In this document: one piece after another, positions 52,983 through 61,423 of the stretch
Layout of the letters: the number at the start of each line of letters is the position of its first letter
Numbering within the stretch: position 1 is the first letter of the stretch
NCBI GenBank assembly: GCA_903918755.1
Contig: CAIXFN010000076.1
Span: 1-64,000 of the forward strand
Length of the DNA stretch: 64,000 bases
Reading direction: 5' to 3'
Source of the DNA: an uncultured Pedosphaera sp.
GTDB taxonomy: Bacteria > Verrucomicrobiota > Verrucomicrobiia > Limisphaerales > Pedosphaeraceae
Notes under the pieces: model-generated
Told to the model about the DNA's origin: nothing
The model's database searches: none
The model's input: the letters and a program-made list of their open reading frames with translations, nothing else
Made by a program: the position numbers and the translations under genes

Positions 52983-53159
52983 GAAAACGCGGGCCTGGCC
53001 GCGGCGGCTCACTATGGCGGTTCAGCTCCGCTTATCAAAGCGCAAATTCCGGCGCTTTGACTTTCCCGCCGCCGCGGAGTAAATTGGTGTGTCCCCGAGC
53101 CCGCGCTGGCGGATGCAATTCAATCGAATAAATGAAACGGCCCACGCGGCCATCATTAC

Positions 53160-53522
53160 ATGATTACTTGGTCCATGTATTGGAGCACCTGCGCTATTCT
53201 GCTCGGGGGGTATGTTTTCCTGAGGTTGATGCTCAAGTGGAGTAACGGTCTGGAGGAACGGGAAGACCTGTTCGGTCGCGAACGCGATCCGCGCGGCAAT
53301 TCAGCGGAGGAATCGCACCCGATCGATACCCGACCATTGTCCGCGCGTCTCCAGGAAGTGCGGCAAGATTACCGGGAACTCCGGACCCGCCCCAGCGCTG
53401 CCCGAAATCGCAAAATCCGGGTCGAGGAGAAACGGCAGGAACTCGCCCAAACCGGCTATTTCCACCCGGAGCCCCCGGTGCCGCCGGTGGCGGAGCCCCA
53501 CGAATTTTGGCTCTACTGCTGA
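53160..53522 (+). CDS. Small membrane-anchored protein of unknown function
   Basis: A 120-residue product with one N-terminal membrane helix ([20 protein letters not shown]) and a charged, largely helical cytoplasmic tail ([37 protein letters not shown]) ending Pro-rich. No family recognised. It is an isolated plus-strand gene; its last 10 bases overlap the 3' end of the LOG gene (convergent). Confidence 0.6.
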   Translation: MITWSMYWSTCAILLGGYVFLRLMLKWSNGLEEREDLFGRERDPRGNSAEESHPIDTRPLSARLQEVRQDYRELRTRPSAARNRKIRVEEKRQELAQTGYFHPEPPVPPVAEPHEFWLYC

Positions 53523-54100
53523 GCCCGATCCAGCCACTTGTCGAGATTCGGCACCTGGATGGTGGCGAGCGCTTCCAGGAGCGCCTCCGGTTCGGTATGG
53601 GAGATGATCAACTCGCGGTGCTCGGAGCGCACAAACCGCTCCTTGACCTGGTGGTCAAAGAACGCGAGCAAAGGGTCGTAGAATCCCGCGGTATTCAGCA
53701 GCCCAAAGGGCTTGCGATGCAGGCCCAACTGCGCCCAGGTGAGCACCTCGCAGAATTCCTCGATCGTCCCAAAGCCGCCGGGAAGGGCGATGAAGGCATC
53801 CGCGAGCTCCGCCATCAGGGCCTTGCGGATATGCATGGTCCCCACCACCCGCAAATCGGGCAGCCCCCGATGCCCGACCTCCCGGGCCATGAGGGACTCG
53901 GGGATCACGCCGATGACATGGCCGCCGGCGGCCAATGCCGCATCCGCCACCTGCCCCATCAAGCCCACATTGCCCCCGCCATAGACCAATTCCAGTCCGC
54001 GCCGGGCCAGCGCCGTGCCCACCGCCTGCGCCGCGAGCGCGTAGTCCGGACGGGAACCGCTGCTGGAGCCGCAATAAACACAAACACGTCGGAGCGTCAT
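53513..54100 (-). CDS. LOG family protein (TIGR00730; cytokinin-type phosphoribohydrolase)
   Basis: The 195-residue protein starts [20 protein letters not shown] and contains [11 protein letters not shown], the [20 protein letters not shown] segment and [20 protein letters not shown], the complete LOG signature. These enzymes cleave nucleotide 5'-monophosphates such as N6-modified AMP or AMP to base and ribose phosphate. It begins 6 bases after the secreted-protein gene at 54107, so they may be co-transcribed. Confidence 0.92.
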   Translation of the reverse strand: MTLRRVCVYCGSSSGSRPDYALAAQAVGTALARRGLELVYGGGNVGLMGQVADAALAAGGHVIGVIPESLMAREVGHRGLPDLRVVGTMHIRKALMAELADAFIALPGGFGTIEEFCEVLTWAQLGLHRKPFGLLNTAGFYDPLLAFFDHQVKERFVRSEHRELIISHTEPEALLEALATIQVPNLDKWLDRAQQ

Positions 54101-54106
54101 GGGGCG

Positions 54107-54892
54107 TTACAAAGTTTGAACACGATAGAACTTTTTGGGCCCAAAGTCGGCCGTGTCAAACAATTCCATCACCTGCCCGGTGCCGGGCAGGGGTGCCCCC
54201 AAATTGGTCCAGACGTTGGAGTTCAGGTCCAAGGAGTATTGCGGCTGATAGGATTTGCCCAATTGCGATTGCCAGCGCAGCCGGACGGCCAGGCTGATCC
54301 CCACTTCCGGTCCCGTCACCGCGCCGGAAAGGACATTCAAGGAGATGGCCGAACCATAAGTGGAATAGCCGGGGGAATTGGTGATTTGAAAATCAAACGA
54401 GGTTCCGGTTCCGGTGAGGGAAAAATCTCCGTACGGTGGCGCGCCATTCGCAGCCACAAAAGTAACCGTTGATCCGTTGGTGGAGGGGGTGGTATCGGTC
54501 GCGTACAGGACCTCCCAGGTACCCGAGGAAAGGGTAAAACTGTTCACCTCGATGGCTGCCTGGGTCTCATTCTGCTTCACCGTAAAGCTGCGCGGCACGT
54601 CAAACGTGAAGCGGAAAATCATGGGGGTCAGGTCACCCGATTGCAGGGCGTAGAAGCCATTCGCGTCGGGACTCGAACCGGTTTGGAGGCCACTGGGGGT
54701 CCCGCTCACGAGGCGGACCGTGACCACGCCCGTGGCGCCACCCGACCCGGCGATGTAAGGGAAATCCTGCCCGGAAGGTGAGGACACGGCCGCCAGACTG
54801 ACATTGGTAAAAAGAACGGTTTCCGCGTGAACAGCCAGGGGCTGATGAAGGCAAAGCGCGGCAAGGAGGAGCGCGAAAAAGGAGGTTTTCAT
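54107..54892 (-). CDS. Secreted beta-sandwich protein of unknown function
   Basis: A 261-residue exported protein (signal peptide MKTSFFALLLAALCLHQPLA) with Ser/Thr-rich beta-type sequence and no recognised catalytic motif. The end ADFGPKKFYRVQTL matches the C-terminal 'fYRv' tail seen on three other exported proteins of this window (19453, 24858, 32228), which may be a shared sorting or folding module. Function unknown. It is upstream of the LOG gene. Confidence 0.65.
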   Translation of the reverse strand: MKTSFFALLLAALCLHQPLAVHAETVLFTNVSLAAVSSPSGQDFPYIAGSGGATGVVTVRLVSGTPSGLQTGSSPDANGFYALQSGDLTPMIFRFTFDVPRSFTVKQNETQAAIEVNSFTLSSGTWEVLYATDTTPSTNGSTVTFVAANGAPPYGDFSLTGTGTSFDFQITNSPGYSTYGSAISLNVLSGAVTGPEVGISLAVRLRWQSQLGKSYQPQYSLDLNSNVWTNLGAPLPGTGQVMELFDTADFGPKKFYRVQTL

Positions 54893-55227
54893 TCGATGGA
54901 GGAAGGTTTTGAGACGGAAACGAGTCGGCAATTTTGACCTGAAGGCAAGCTTAGGTAGCCAACTCTGGTTGATGGATTACATGACAGCGCAAGGGGCATC
55001 CGGGCAATACTATGCGAGCAATCATCTAGCAGGGAAACACAAATGTCGTCAGGTTGGATCAATCGATTGAAGGGATCCCCTAAACCGACGACCACGGAGG
55101 AAATTCGACCAGTGAAGTTGGGAAGCCGCGCCGAATAGTCCTACGGCTTGGTTTTGTTGTGGGCTCATTGCGATCCTTCCGAGATCGTGGTATGGATTCT
55201 CAATAGCAGTATCACAAAAATCACCAC

Positions 55228-55245
55228 TTTCAACGAATGTTGAAA
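55228..55245. promoter_or_regulatory. Operator-like palindrome A upstream of the AbiE-like pair
   Basis: TTTCAACGAATGTTGAAA: 7-base perfect inverted repeat with a 4-base centre. First of three similar sites within 86 bases before the AbiE-like genes. Confidence 0.55.
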
Positions 55246-55277
55246 ATGCCACAAATAATGAAATATCAGCTTGCGAT

Positions 55278-55287
55278 TTTCATGAAA
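55278..55287. promoter_or_regulatory. Operator-like palindrome B upstream of the AbiE-like pair
   Basis: TTTCATGAAA: perfect 10-base palindrome with the same TTTCA/TGAAA half-sites as the flanking copies, but no spacer. Confidence 0.45.
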
Positions 55288-55295
55288 TCAGTTAG

Positions 55296-55313
55296 TTTCA
55301 ACAATTGATGAAA
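55296..55313. promoter_or_regulatory. Operator-like palindrome C over the AbiE-like start codon
   Basis: TTTCAACAATTGATGAAA spans the ATG at 55308 and has TTTCA/TGAAA half-sites with an 8-base centre, so the centre spacing equals copy A (both 18 bases long). Binding here would block initiation of transcription or translation, fitting autoregulation. Confidence 0.55.
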
Positions 55314-56426
55314 TCGACTGATAAATTGAAACGGCAGGGATTTGAGAAGCAGGTTGAGCATTTGCTGCGAGATTTGTTTGGTCGTGTCCCATTTCTGCGA
55401 GTGGAGTCCTTTCATCGCCTGACGACAGTACCCGGCAACCCGCCTGATTGGCTCGTGGAAATCAAAGCGGGAGATCGTCCCTGGATATTGGCGGTGGAAG
55501 GGAGGCAATTGGGGCAGCCTCGCGAGGTGCGGAATGGACTGCTCCAGTTGCAAACATGGCGGAGTTTGCAGCCCTTTTTGGACCAAACCAAGGGAAGGGC
55601 TAATTACGGAGTGATGGTCGCACCGTTTCTTTCTCCCGAGTCGGCCCAACTTTGCACCGAGGCGAAAGTCGGTTACGCCGACCTGGCGGGTAATGCACGA
55701 TTGTCGTTTGACCAGGTTTTCATCGAATTACAAGTGGCCGACAATCCATTCCGGGTGAAACGGCAGCTGCGATCGCTCTTCACCGCGAAAGCGGGCCGAG
55801 TGCTGCGCGTCCTGCTGACTCCGCCGTTGCGTGCCTGGAAGGTCACGGAGTTGGCGGCCGCCGCTGGCGTAAGCCTCGGTCAGTTGAGCAACGTGCGGAA
55901 ACTACTGCTGGATCGCGAGTGGGCGGCTCTGAGTGCTGGGGGAATGCGCTTGACCAACCCTGAGGAACTGGCTCGGGCTTGGCAGAATACCTACGAACTC
56001 CGTCCCGGTTCCCGCGAACCCGCCCATACCCTGCTCCACGGCGAAGCGCTGGAACTCGCGACGCGGGCGGCGCTCGCCGAGGCGGGCCAAGGAAAGCACG
56101 CGGTGCTGGCCTCCTATTCCGCCGCGCAGTGGCTGGCACCCTACGCGCGGCAGGGGACGCAATTTTTTTACGCGGACAAGCCGGGCGCGGAAATCCTGAA
56201 ACGACAACTCCAACTGCAACCGGTGGCGCGCGGGGAAAATGTTGTCCTGCTGGAACCGCGCGAGGACGATGTCTTCTCCGGGCGGGTGGAGGCCGCGCCG
56301 GGAATCTGGTGCAGCGGTCTGGTGCAAACCTGGCTGGACTTGACCGTGGCCGGGGAGCGCGGGAGCGAGGCGGCAGAACACTTGTTGCAGGAAAAACTTT
56401 TGCCCGGCTGGAAGGAGGGGGCATGA
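55308..56426 (+). CDS. AbiEi-like antitoxin/regulator with degenerate PD-(D/E)XK-like N-terminus
   Basis: A 372-residue protein in three parts. Residues 1-150 look like a PD-(D/E)XK nuclease fold (NPPDWLVEIKAGDRPWILAV followed by EGRQLGQPREVRNGLLQLQ), but the expected E-x-K reads E-G-R, so it is probably inactive. Residues about 160-220 form a winged helix (GRVLRVLLTPPLRAWKVTEL, SLGQLSNVRKLLLDREW), and the rest resembles the C-terminal part of type IV antitoxins of the AbiEi family. It overlaps the nucleotidyltransferase by ATGA, the antitoxin-first order of AbiE. ATG 55308 is chosen over a TTG at 55305. Exact family is an inference. Confidence 0.7.
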   Translation: MKSTDKLKRQGFEKQVEHLLRDLFGRVPFLRVESFHRLTTVPGNPPDWLVEIKAGDRPWILAVEGRQLGQPREVRNGLLQLQTWRSLQPFLDQTKGRANYGVMVAPFLSPESAQLCTEAKVGYADLAGNARLSFDQVFIELQVADNPFRVKRQLRSLFTAKAGRVLRVLLTPPLRAWKVTELAAAAGVSLGQLSNVRKLLLDREWAALSAGGMRLTNPEELARAWQNTYELRPGSREPAHTLLHGEALELATRAALAEAGQGKHAVLASYSAAQWLAPYARQGTQFFYADKPGAEILKRQLQLQPVARGENVVLLEPREDDVFSGRVEAAPGIWCSGLVQTWLDLTVAGERGSEAAEHLLQEKLLPGWKEGA

Positions 56427-57277
56427 ACGAACCAGCTGTGGCCCGCGATTACCATGAACGGGATGTGAGGGCGGCGTACGCGGTTCTCATCGAGATCGGG
56501 CAGGTGCTGGGGGCGTGGCGCGAAAAATTCGTCATCGTGGGCGGCTCTGTGCCATGGCTTTTGTTGCGCGGAGCGCGCCCGCAACACATCGGTACACTCG
56601 ACATTGACCTCGATCTGAATCCCGACGCGTTGGCCGACGGCGAATACGCCACCCTGGTCGAGGCGTTGGAAAAGCATGAATACGAACGTGGCCAGCCAGG
56701 ATTGAAGCCGTTTCAATTGCGCCGATGGGTGAAGTTGGATGACGGCCAACCCGTAGGCGTGCTGGTGGACCTATTAATGCCGCGCGGCGCCCGGGGAGAT
56801 CAGAATGCGGAAAAACTCGTCGCCGGCTTGCGGGTGCAGGGCGCTCACGGCGGCGACGTGGCCCTGGCCCATCATGTGATGCGGAAGTTCGCGGGAACCA
56901 TGCCCGACGGCCGGTCCAACGAAGTTGAATTGCCGGTGGCGACCATCCCGGCCCTGCTGGTGATGAAGGGCTACGCGCTCATCGGCAGAGACAAAAAGAA
57001 GGACGCCTACGACATTTATTTCTGTGTGCGCAATTATGGGGCTGATCCAGGGACGCTGGCGGTAGAGTGCGCCAAGTTGCTCAACGAAGAAGTCGCTCGC
57101 CGGGGCTTCGAACATATCGCCGGAAAGTTCCGACACGCCGAGGATTTCGGTCCGCGAACGGTGCGCCTATTCCTGGAAGAGTCTGCCGCGCTTGGCGACA
57201 TGACGCCGGACCAGGTTCAGACCGACTCATTCATGCAAGTGTCCGCCTTACTCCGGGCAATAGGGCTGCAAAAATGA
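56423..57277 (+). CDS. AbiEii-like nucleotidyltransferase toxin
   Basis: The 284-residue protein has the minimal nucleotidyltransferase signature: IVGGSVPWLLL with Gly40-Gly41-Ser42, then TLDIDLDLNPDAL with Asp60, Asp62 and Asp64, and a later strand Asp in VLVDLLMPRG. The KKDAYDIYF segment near residue 195 is typical of AbiEii/AbiGii toxins, which add nucleotides to tRNA or other targets. It directly overlaps its presumed antitoxin. Catalytic residues appear complete, so toxicity is plausible but not shown. Confidence 0.8.
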   Translation: MNEPAVARDYHERDVRAAYAVLIEIGQVLGAWREKFVIVGGSVPWLLLRGARPQHIGTLDIDLDLNPDALADGEYATLVEALEKHEYERGQPGLKPFQLRRWVKLDDGQPVGVLVDLLMPRGARGDQNAEKLVAGLRVQGAHGGDVALAHHVMRKFAGTMPDGRSNEVELPVATIPALLVMKGYALIGRDKKKDAYDIYFCVRNYGADPGTLAVECAKLLNEEVARRGFEHIAGKFRHAEDFGPRTVRLFLEESAALGDMTPDQVQTDSFMQVSALLRAIGLQK

Positions 57278-57284
57278 ACTGAGT

Positions 57285-57380
57285 TCAACATGGCTCGACC
57301 GCCACGTGGGTGCCGTTTTTCAAGGGCGCCTCGCCCTCCAACACCACGACCCCGTCGCTTATTTTGCCGGTGTATTTCAT
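57285..57380 (-). pseudogene. Truncated antitoxin-like gene (31 residues)
   Basis: From ATG 57380 to TGA 57285 the frame encodes MKYTGKISDGVVVLEGEAPL then KNGTHVAVEPC. This is the typical N-terminal part (MK-x-G-x-v-x-x-G-V-V-V-L-x-x-x-x-x-L-x-x-G-t-x-V) of small DUF104-like antitoxins near PIN toxins, but the remaining half is absent and no toxin follows. It converges on the AbiE-like operon with an 8-base gap. It could be functional as a mini-protein; a broken relic is likelier. Confidence 0.45.
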
Positions 57381-57502
57381 CGTTCAAAAAGTCGGCCTTG
57401 TTTTCTGCCATTTTACCACTCAACCAACTGCCTAATTTGGTGGCGGAGCGGGCCGATGCGGAAGCAGGACCGAAGCGGTGCCCACCATAAATTTCACATT
57501 TC

Positions 57503-57530
57503 CCGGTAACTTTCCGGCCGTGTCGGGATA
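57503..57530 (+). promoter_or_regulatory. ECF-type promoter copy 1
   Basis: CCGGTAACTTT (57503-57513) and TCGGGATA (57523-57530). Identical elements recur exactly 120 bases downstream. The AAC of the -35 and the spacing fit ECF sigma-dependent promoters. An in-frame ATG (57539) follows the -10 region after 8 bases. Confidence 0.6.
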
Positions 57531-57622
57531 TCGTTGACATGGGCAATGAGTCAACGAATTTGGAAGCCGCGCTGCCGCTCCCGGTGATCGGGGGCGGGGC
57601 CGACGCGGGCACCGCAAAATTT

Positions 57623-57650
57623 CCGGTAACTTTTGAGGTCCCTCGGGATA
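57623..57650 (+). promoter_or_regulatory. ECF-type promoter copy 2
   Basis: CCGGTAACTTT (57623-57633) and TCGGGATA (57643-57650), the same two boxes at the same spacing as copy 1. The sigma-factor ATG (57659) comes 8 bases later, so a transcript from here would have almost no 5' leader. It fits autoregulation by the ECF sigma encoded downstream. Confidence 0.65.
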
Positions 57651-57658
57651 GTATCAGC

Positions 57659-58162
57659 ATGAGCGAGCGGGCCATTACTTTTCACGAACTGTATGAGCGA
57701 TATTCGCAGGACGTGTATCGCTTCGCTCACTGGCTGACGGGCAACCCGGACGAAGCCCGCGACATCCTGTCGGAGACCTTTGTGCGGGCCTGGACTTCCC
57801 CCACTGAGCCCCGGATGGAGTCCGTCAAAGCCTACTTGTTCGCCATCGCCCGGAATCTGCATCGGAAACAATGGCGCCGCGCGGCGCGGCAGGAACCCCT
57901 CGACGAGACGATTCCGGATCCGGCGCGCTCGCCCGATGAGGTCGCGGCCAGTCAGGATGATTTCCGCCGCACCTTGGCCGCCGTGCATACCCTGCCGGAA
58001 CTGGACCGGACCGTGCTCCTGCTGCGGGCCGAGGAAGGCCTGTCGTATGAGGATATTTCCGCCGTGACCGGGCTTTCCGTGGCCACGGCCAAAGTAAAAG
58101 TTTTTCGCGCCCGGGCCAAACTCGCGGCGCTGCTCAACCCCAACCAAGAAAATCAGCCATGA
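57659..58162 (+). CDS. ECF-subfamily RNA polymerase sigma factor
   Basis: A 167-residue sigma-70-family protein with region 2 (FHELYERYSQDVYRFAHWLT, NPDEARDILSETFVRAW) and region 4 (LPELDRTVLLLRAEEGLSYE, DISAVTGLSVATAKVKVFRA), no region 3 or 1. It redirects RNA polymerase to a small regulon, released from the anti-sigma factor encoded next. The ATG at 57659 gives MSERAITFHEL, the family start; an in-frame ATG at 57539 would add 40 residues of low complexity and also sits behind an identical promoter. The stop overlaps the anti-sigma start (ATGA). Confidence 0.92.
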   Translation: MSERAITFHELYERYSQDVYRFAHWLTGNPDEARDILSETFVRAWTSPTEPRMESVKAYLFAIARNLHRKQWRRAARQEPLDETIPDPARSPDEVAASQDDFRRTLAAVHTLPELDRTVLLLRAEEGLSYEDISAVTGLSVATAKVKVFRARAKLAALLNPNQENQP

Positions 58163-58566
58163 ACATCACCAAAGACATCATCAACGACCTGTTCCCCTTG
58201 TACGCGGAAAATGAATGCAGCGCCGATACGCGCGCGCTGGTGGAAGAATACCTGAAGAACCATCCCCGGGAAGCCGAGGAACTGCGGCGCGCGTTCGCGG
58301 CACCAATGCCCGGCGGAACTCCGCGGGCGCCGCAACTGGCCGAAGCGCAATCTTTCCGGGAAGCGCGCCGGCGGGTGCGGGGTCAGGCGTGGATTATGGG
58401 ACTGGCCATTTTCTTCTCCCTGGCGCCGTTTTCCGTCAACAATTTCGGCGGCGGAGTCCACTGGCTCTTCCTCGAATCCCCGTTGATCGCCCTGGCTTAC
58501 GCGGGCGTGGGTGCGGCGCTTTGGTTGTGGTACGCGGCGCGCCGGCGGAACGCCAGTAGCCTGTGA
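58159..58566 (+). CDS. Membrane anti-sigma factor
   Basis: A 135-residue protein. Residues 1-50 (DIINDLFPLYAENECSADTR, ALVEEYLKNHPREAEELRR) fit the anti-sigma domain of ECF systems but lack the zinc-binding His-Cys-Cys set. Two membrane helices follow (AWIMGLAIFFSLAPFSV and ESPLIALAYAGVGAALWLWY), with a short extracytoplasmic loop, so a signal might be sensed in the membrane. It is translationally coupled to the sigma gene. Confidence 0.8.
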   Translation: MNITKDIINDLFPLYAENECSADTRALVEEYLKNHPREAEELRRAFAAPMPGGTPRAPQLAEAQSFREARRRVRGQAWIMGLAIFFSLAPFSVNNFGGGVHWLFLESPLIALAYAGVGAALWLWYAARRRNASSL

Positions 58567-58582
58567 CAATGCCCGTATCAGG

Positions 58583-58601
58583 GGGGGCGACCGGCGCCCC
58601 C
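58583..58601. terminator. GC stem-loop between anti-sigma and gatB (convergent)
   Basis: GGGGGCG (58583-58589) pairs with CGCCCCC (58595-58601) with a 5-base loop, in the 48-base gap of two convergent genes. No T-run on either side; its role as a terminator is inferred only from position. Confidence 0.35.
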
Positions 58602-58614
58602 TCCCCGGCGGGGG

Positions 58615-60039
58615 TCAGGACTGCAGCTTGCGCTCCAAAATCTCCCCGACCAGCCCGGGGTTGGCTTTGCCCTTGCTGAGTTTCATGACCTGACCTTTGA
58701 GGAAATTCAGCGCGGCCCCTTTGCCGGCCCGGAAATCCTCGGCGCTCTTGGGATTGGCGGCAATGACTTCGTCGCAAAGTTTTTCAATGGCGCCGGTGTC
58801 ACTCACCTGGGCCAGGCCCTTCTTCTCGACGATCGCAGCGGGGGCTTCGCCGGTGGCGAACATTTCGGCAAAGACATCCTGCGCGATCTTGCTGCTGATC
58901 TTGCCGCCATCGACCAACGCCACGAGGTCCGGCAAATCCGCCGGCTTGATTTTCACTTCCGCCAAGGGCGTGCCGGTTTCCGTGAGTTTCGCCCGGAGAT
59001 TGTTAATCACCCAATTGGCCACGGCCTTGGGGTTCTTCGCCGTCGCGGTCACCTGCTCGAAATAATCGGCGAGGGGAACGTCATTGACGAACGTCTCCGC
59101 GTCGGGGGCGGGCAGGCCGTAGGCGGTCATGAAGCGTTGCTTGCGGGCGAGCGGCAATTCCACCACCCGGCGGCTGACTTCCTCCAGCCAGGCGGCGGTC
59201 GGCTCGAACGGCATCAGGTCGGGCTCGGGAAAGTAACGGTAATCGTGGGCCTGCTCCTTGGACCGCATCAACTCGGTGATGCCGCCCACATCATCCCAGC
59301 GGCGGGTTTCCTGGGACAATTTCCCGCCGGCTTTGACCACGGCGATCTGACGGGGGATTTCATAGTCCAGCGCCCGGCGCACGCCGCTGAAACTGTTCAT
59401 GTTCTTGATCTCGATCTTGGCGCCCAATTCCTTCTGGCCCACCGGGCGGACGCTCACATTGACGTCGCAGCGGACCATGCCCTTTTCCATGTCGCAATCG
59501 CTGATGCCGCCGTAGATCAAAATGTCCTTCAACGCGTTGAGGTACGTGTAGGCCATGTCCGAACTGGTCAGGTCGGGTTCGGACACGATCTCGAGCAGGG
59601 GCACGCCGGCGCGGTTGAAATCCACGCCGCTGTTACGGGCGAAATGGAAATTCTTGCCGACATCCTCCTCCAGGTGCGCGCGGGTGATCCGGACGCGGGA
59701 CATCCCGCCCGCGAATTCAAAATCCACGAACCCGTGGGCGGTGGAGGGTTTGTCGTACTGGGTGATCTGGTAATTCTTGGGGGCGTCGGGATAGAAATAA
59801 TTCTTCCGATCGAACTTGGCGAACGAGGGAATGCTGCAATTGAGCAGGTAACCCGTCAGCACGGTGAGGCGCAGGCCTTCCTCATTGGCGACCGGCAGCA
59901 CGCCGGGAAGCCCGAGGCAAACCGGGCAGACATTCGTGTTGGGCGGCGCGCCGAATTCATTCGCGCAACCGCACCACATCTTCGATTTTGTTTTGAGCTG
60001 GACATGCGTTTCCAGCCCGATGACCGCTTCGTATTCCAT
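58615..60039 (-). CDS. gatB: Aspartyl/glutamyl-tRNA(Asn/Gln) amidotransferase subunit B
   Basis: A 474-residue GatB: MEYEAVIGLETHVQLKTKSK at the start, zinc-site CGCANEFGAPPNTNVCPVCL, GLPGVLPVANE, the kinase-like pocket with FDRKNYFYPDAPKNYQITQY, VPLLEIVSEPDL, and the C-terminal tail domain with VADNF-like helices (VSDTGAIEKLCDEVIAANPK). It phosphorylates Glu or Asp on misacylated tRNA so that GatA can amidate it. ATG 60039 is chosen; the frame is open farther upstream but shows no homology. gatA and gatC are not near, so the subunits are scattered. Confidence 0.96.
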   Translation of the reverse strand: MEYEAVIGLETHVQLKTKSKMWCGCANEFGAPPNTNVCPVCLGLPGVLPVANEEGLRLTVLTGYLLNCSIPSFAKFDRKNYFYPDAPKNYQITQYDKPSTAHGFVDFEFAGGMSRVRITRAHLEEDVGKNFHFARNSGVDFNRAGVPLLEIVSEPDLTSSDMAYTYLNALKDILIYGGISDCDMEKGMVRCDVNVSVRPVGQKELGAKIEIKNMNSFSGVRRALDYEIPRQIAVVKAGGKLSQETRRWDDVGGITELMRSKEQAHDYRYFPEPDLMPFEPTAAWLEEVSRRVVELPLARKQRFMTAYGLPAPDAETFVNDVPLADYFEQVTATAKNPKAVANWVINNLRAKLTETGTPLAEVKIKPADLPDLVALVDGGKISSKIAQDVFAEMFATGEAPAAIVEKKGLAQVSDTGAIEKLCDEVIAANPKSAEDFRAGKGAALNFLKGQVMKLSKGKANPGLVGEILERKLQS

Positions 60040-60707
60040 GTTCCAAAAATTCCAATGCGCCAAACCGGTACGCCCCCGCGGTTCAGCCGATACTAATGTC
60101 GGGTCGGAGGGCGGCGAACCGACGGGGCAGTATGGGGTTTCCGGCGGCGACACGCAATCAAATCAGCCGACCCCTCATAAGCTCCGGAAGTTTGGGCCTT
60201 CCCTCATCAACTGCAACCTTGCGCCCTCCAGCCCGGGTTTGGGGCGAGGCACGCGCGTCTCCCCTGGGCATCTATTTCCTGCAAAGTCCGTGTGCATTTG
60301 GTTTGCGGCCCAACTCGTTACCAACGAAATACCGCTAAATTCCTACGATAGCAATTCACCGTGCCCCAATTCGTGCTAACAGTGCAAGGGAGCCGATCCG
60401 ATTTCGGCAGCCGCCATGCGTGCGCTCAGTAAAACGTGAATTTTGACCGTCCGGAACCAAGGTTCCGCCCGGCCTGTTCTTTGACATCGTAAATTGAAGT
60501 CCGCATCTGGCAGACGAGACTAGGCAATCGCCCGAGCGCGGTCATCGCCGCGTGCCGTCCTAACCGGCGCGCGGCTCACCGCCACCGACCGCTCGCTCCG
60601 TCGCTCCCACCCGAAGTTTGAGCTGATGCCGTTATCGATAAACCTACGTCCTCGCTTGCTTGGCACCCACCGCCGACGTTGATTCCCTCGCCAGCGGACC
60701 CCGACCA
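60040..60707. other. Intergenic region before the repeat array
   Basis: No gene, tRNA or strong hairpin recognised. Base composition is mixed, with a lower-GC patch at 60300-60380 and a GC-rich patch at 60530-60600. It leads directly into the first repeat unit at 60708. Confidence 0.4.
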
Positions 60708-60866
60708 GTCCAGGTTCCGGACACTTAATCCAGTTTCAGGTGATCTGGAGCGGAATGGACATTGCCCACTTCGATCTCCGGTCATTTGGTTCCTTTTGGC
60801 GATTTTCATTCCCTCCGACCTGTCCGGCATCCTGTCCCCCCGTGGCTCTTGAGCGATGGGGGAAGC
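60708..60866 (+). repeat. Repeat unit 1 of the CTTAATCCAGTTT family (long form)
   Basis: Starts GTCCAGG, with CTTAATCCAGTTT at offset 16, GAATGGACAT about 20 bases later, and a second part, ATTTGG...GGGGGAAGC (60784-60866). Almost the same 158-base unit recurs at 61091-61248. All six core copies are in the same orientation. Confidence 0.75.
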
Positions 60867-60933
60867 CTTGGCGGCGCCGGAAGCTGCTCCAGCGAAGGAG
60901 GGTGCGCATTGTCGCGGCTAACCAATTCCGGCC

Positions 60934-61145
60934 GGGTTTCCGCCCCAAGTCCAACTTCCGGACACTTAATCCAGTTTCGATTTAGGGTGACCGGAATTCA
61001 CCTTGCCAATTTTCTTCATGGCTTGACCAGTTCCCCTTTGTGCTCTCTGTGAACTTTTGTTGCCAATCAACCTCCTGGTTCCCACTCCGAGTCCAGGATA
61101 AACAAACTTAATCCAGTTTCAGGTGATCTCGAGCCGAATGGACAT
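60934..61145 (+). repeat. Direct repeat R1, left of the UPF0175/DUF3368 pair
   Basis: 212 bases almost identical to R2 at 62424-62635 (exact offset 1490, same length). It contains core copies 2 and 3, starting at 60949 and 61091 (142 bases apart). Both R1 and R2 run from GGGTTTCCGCCCCAAGTCCA to CGAATGGACAT. Only scattered substitutions separate them. Confidence 0.85.
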
Positions 61146-61248
61146 CGCCTGCGCCGGTTTCCGGAGATTTGGTTTCCTTTGGCGATTTTCATGCCCTCCG
61201 ACCTGTCCGGCGTCTTGTCCCCCGTAGCTCTTGAGCGAAGGGGGAAGC
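61091..61248 (+). repeat. Repeat unit 3 (long form), second copy of unit 1
   Basis: Same organisation as 60708-60866: core CTTAATCCAGTTT at 61107, GAATGGACAT, then a region from ATTTGG (61167) to GGGGGAAGC (61248) that matches 60784-60866 with few differences and one indel. Confidence 0.75.
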
Positions 61249-61423
61249 TCCCAGCGTAGCCGGGTCCAGTTTCGCGTCCCGCACAGGCGGAGTTCACCTG
61301 GGCTTTGTGCGCTCACCGTCACAGCCCCAGTTGTGACGAGCCGCTTGCCCGGGGCGCACGAACTGTGTTACGGTTAAGGTGGATCGGGCAGTTGCAAAAT
61401 CGGTGCCTTGGGCATTCAGAATT

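Noticed and set aside
57217-57675. 152-codon minus-strand frame across the ECF promoters
   Set aside because: Overlaps two conserved promoter copies and the AbiEii-like end, and its product is low-complexity; only the 31-codon frame inside it, in another phase, has a family pattern.
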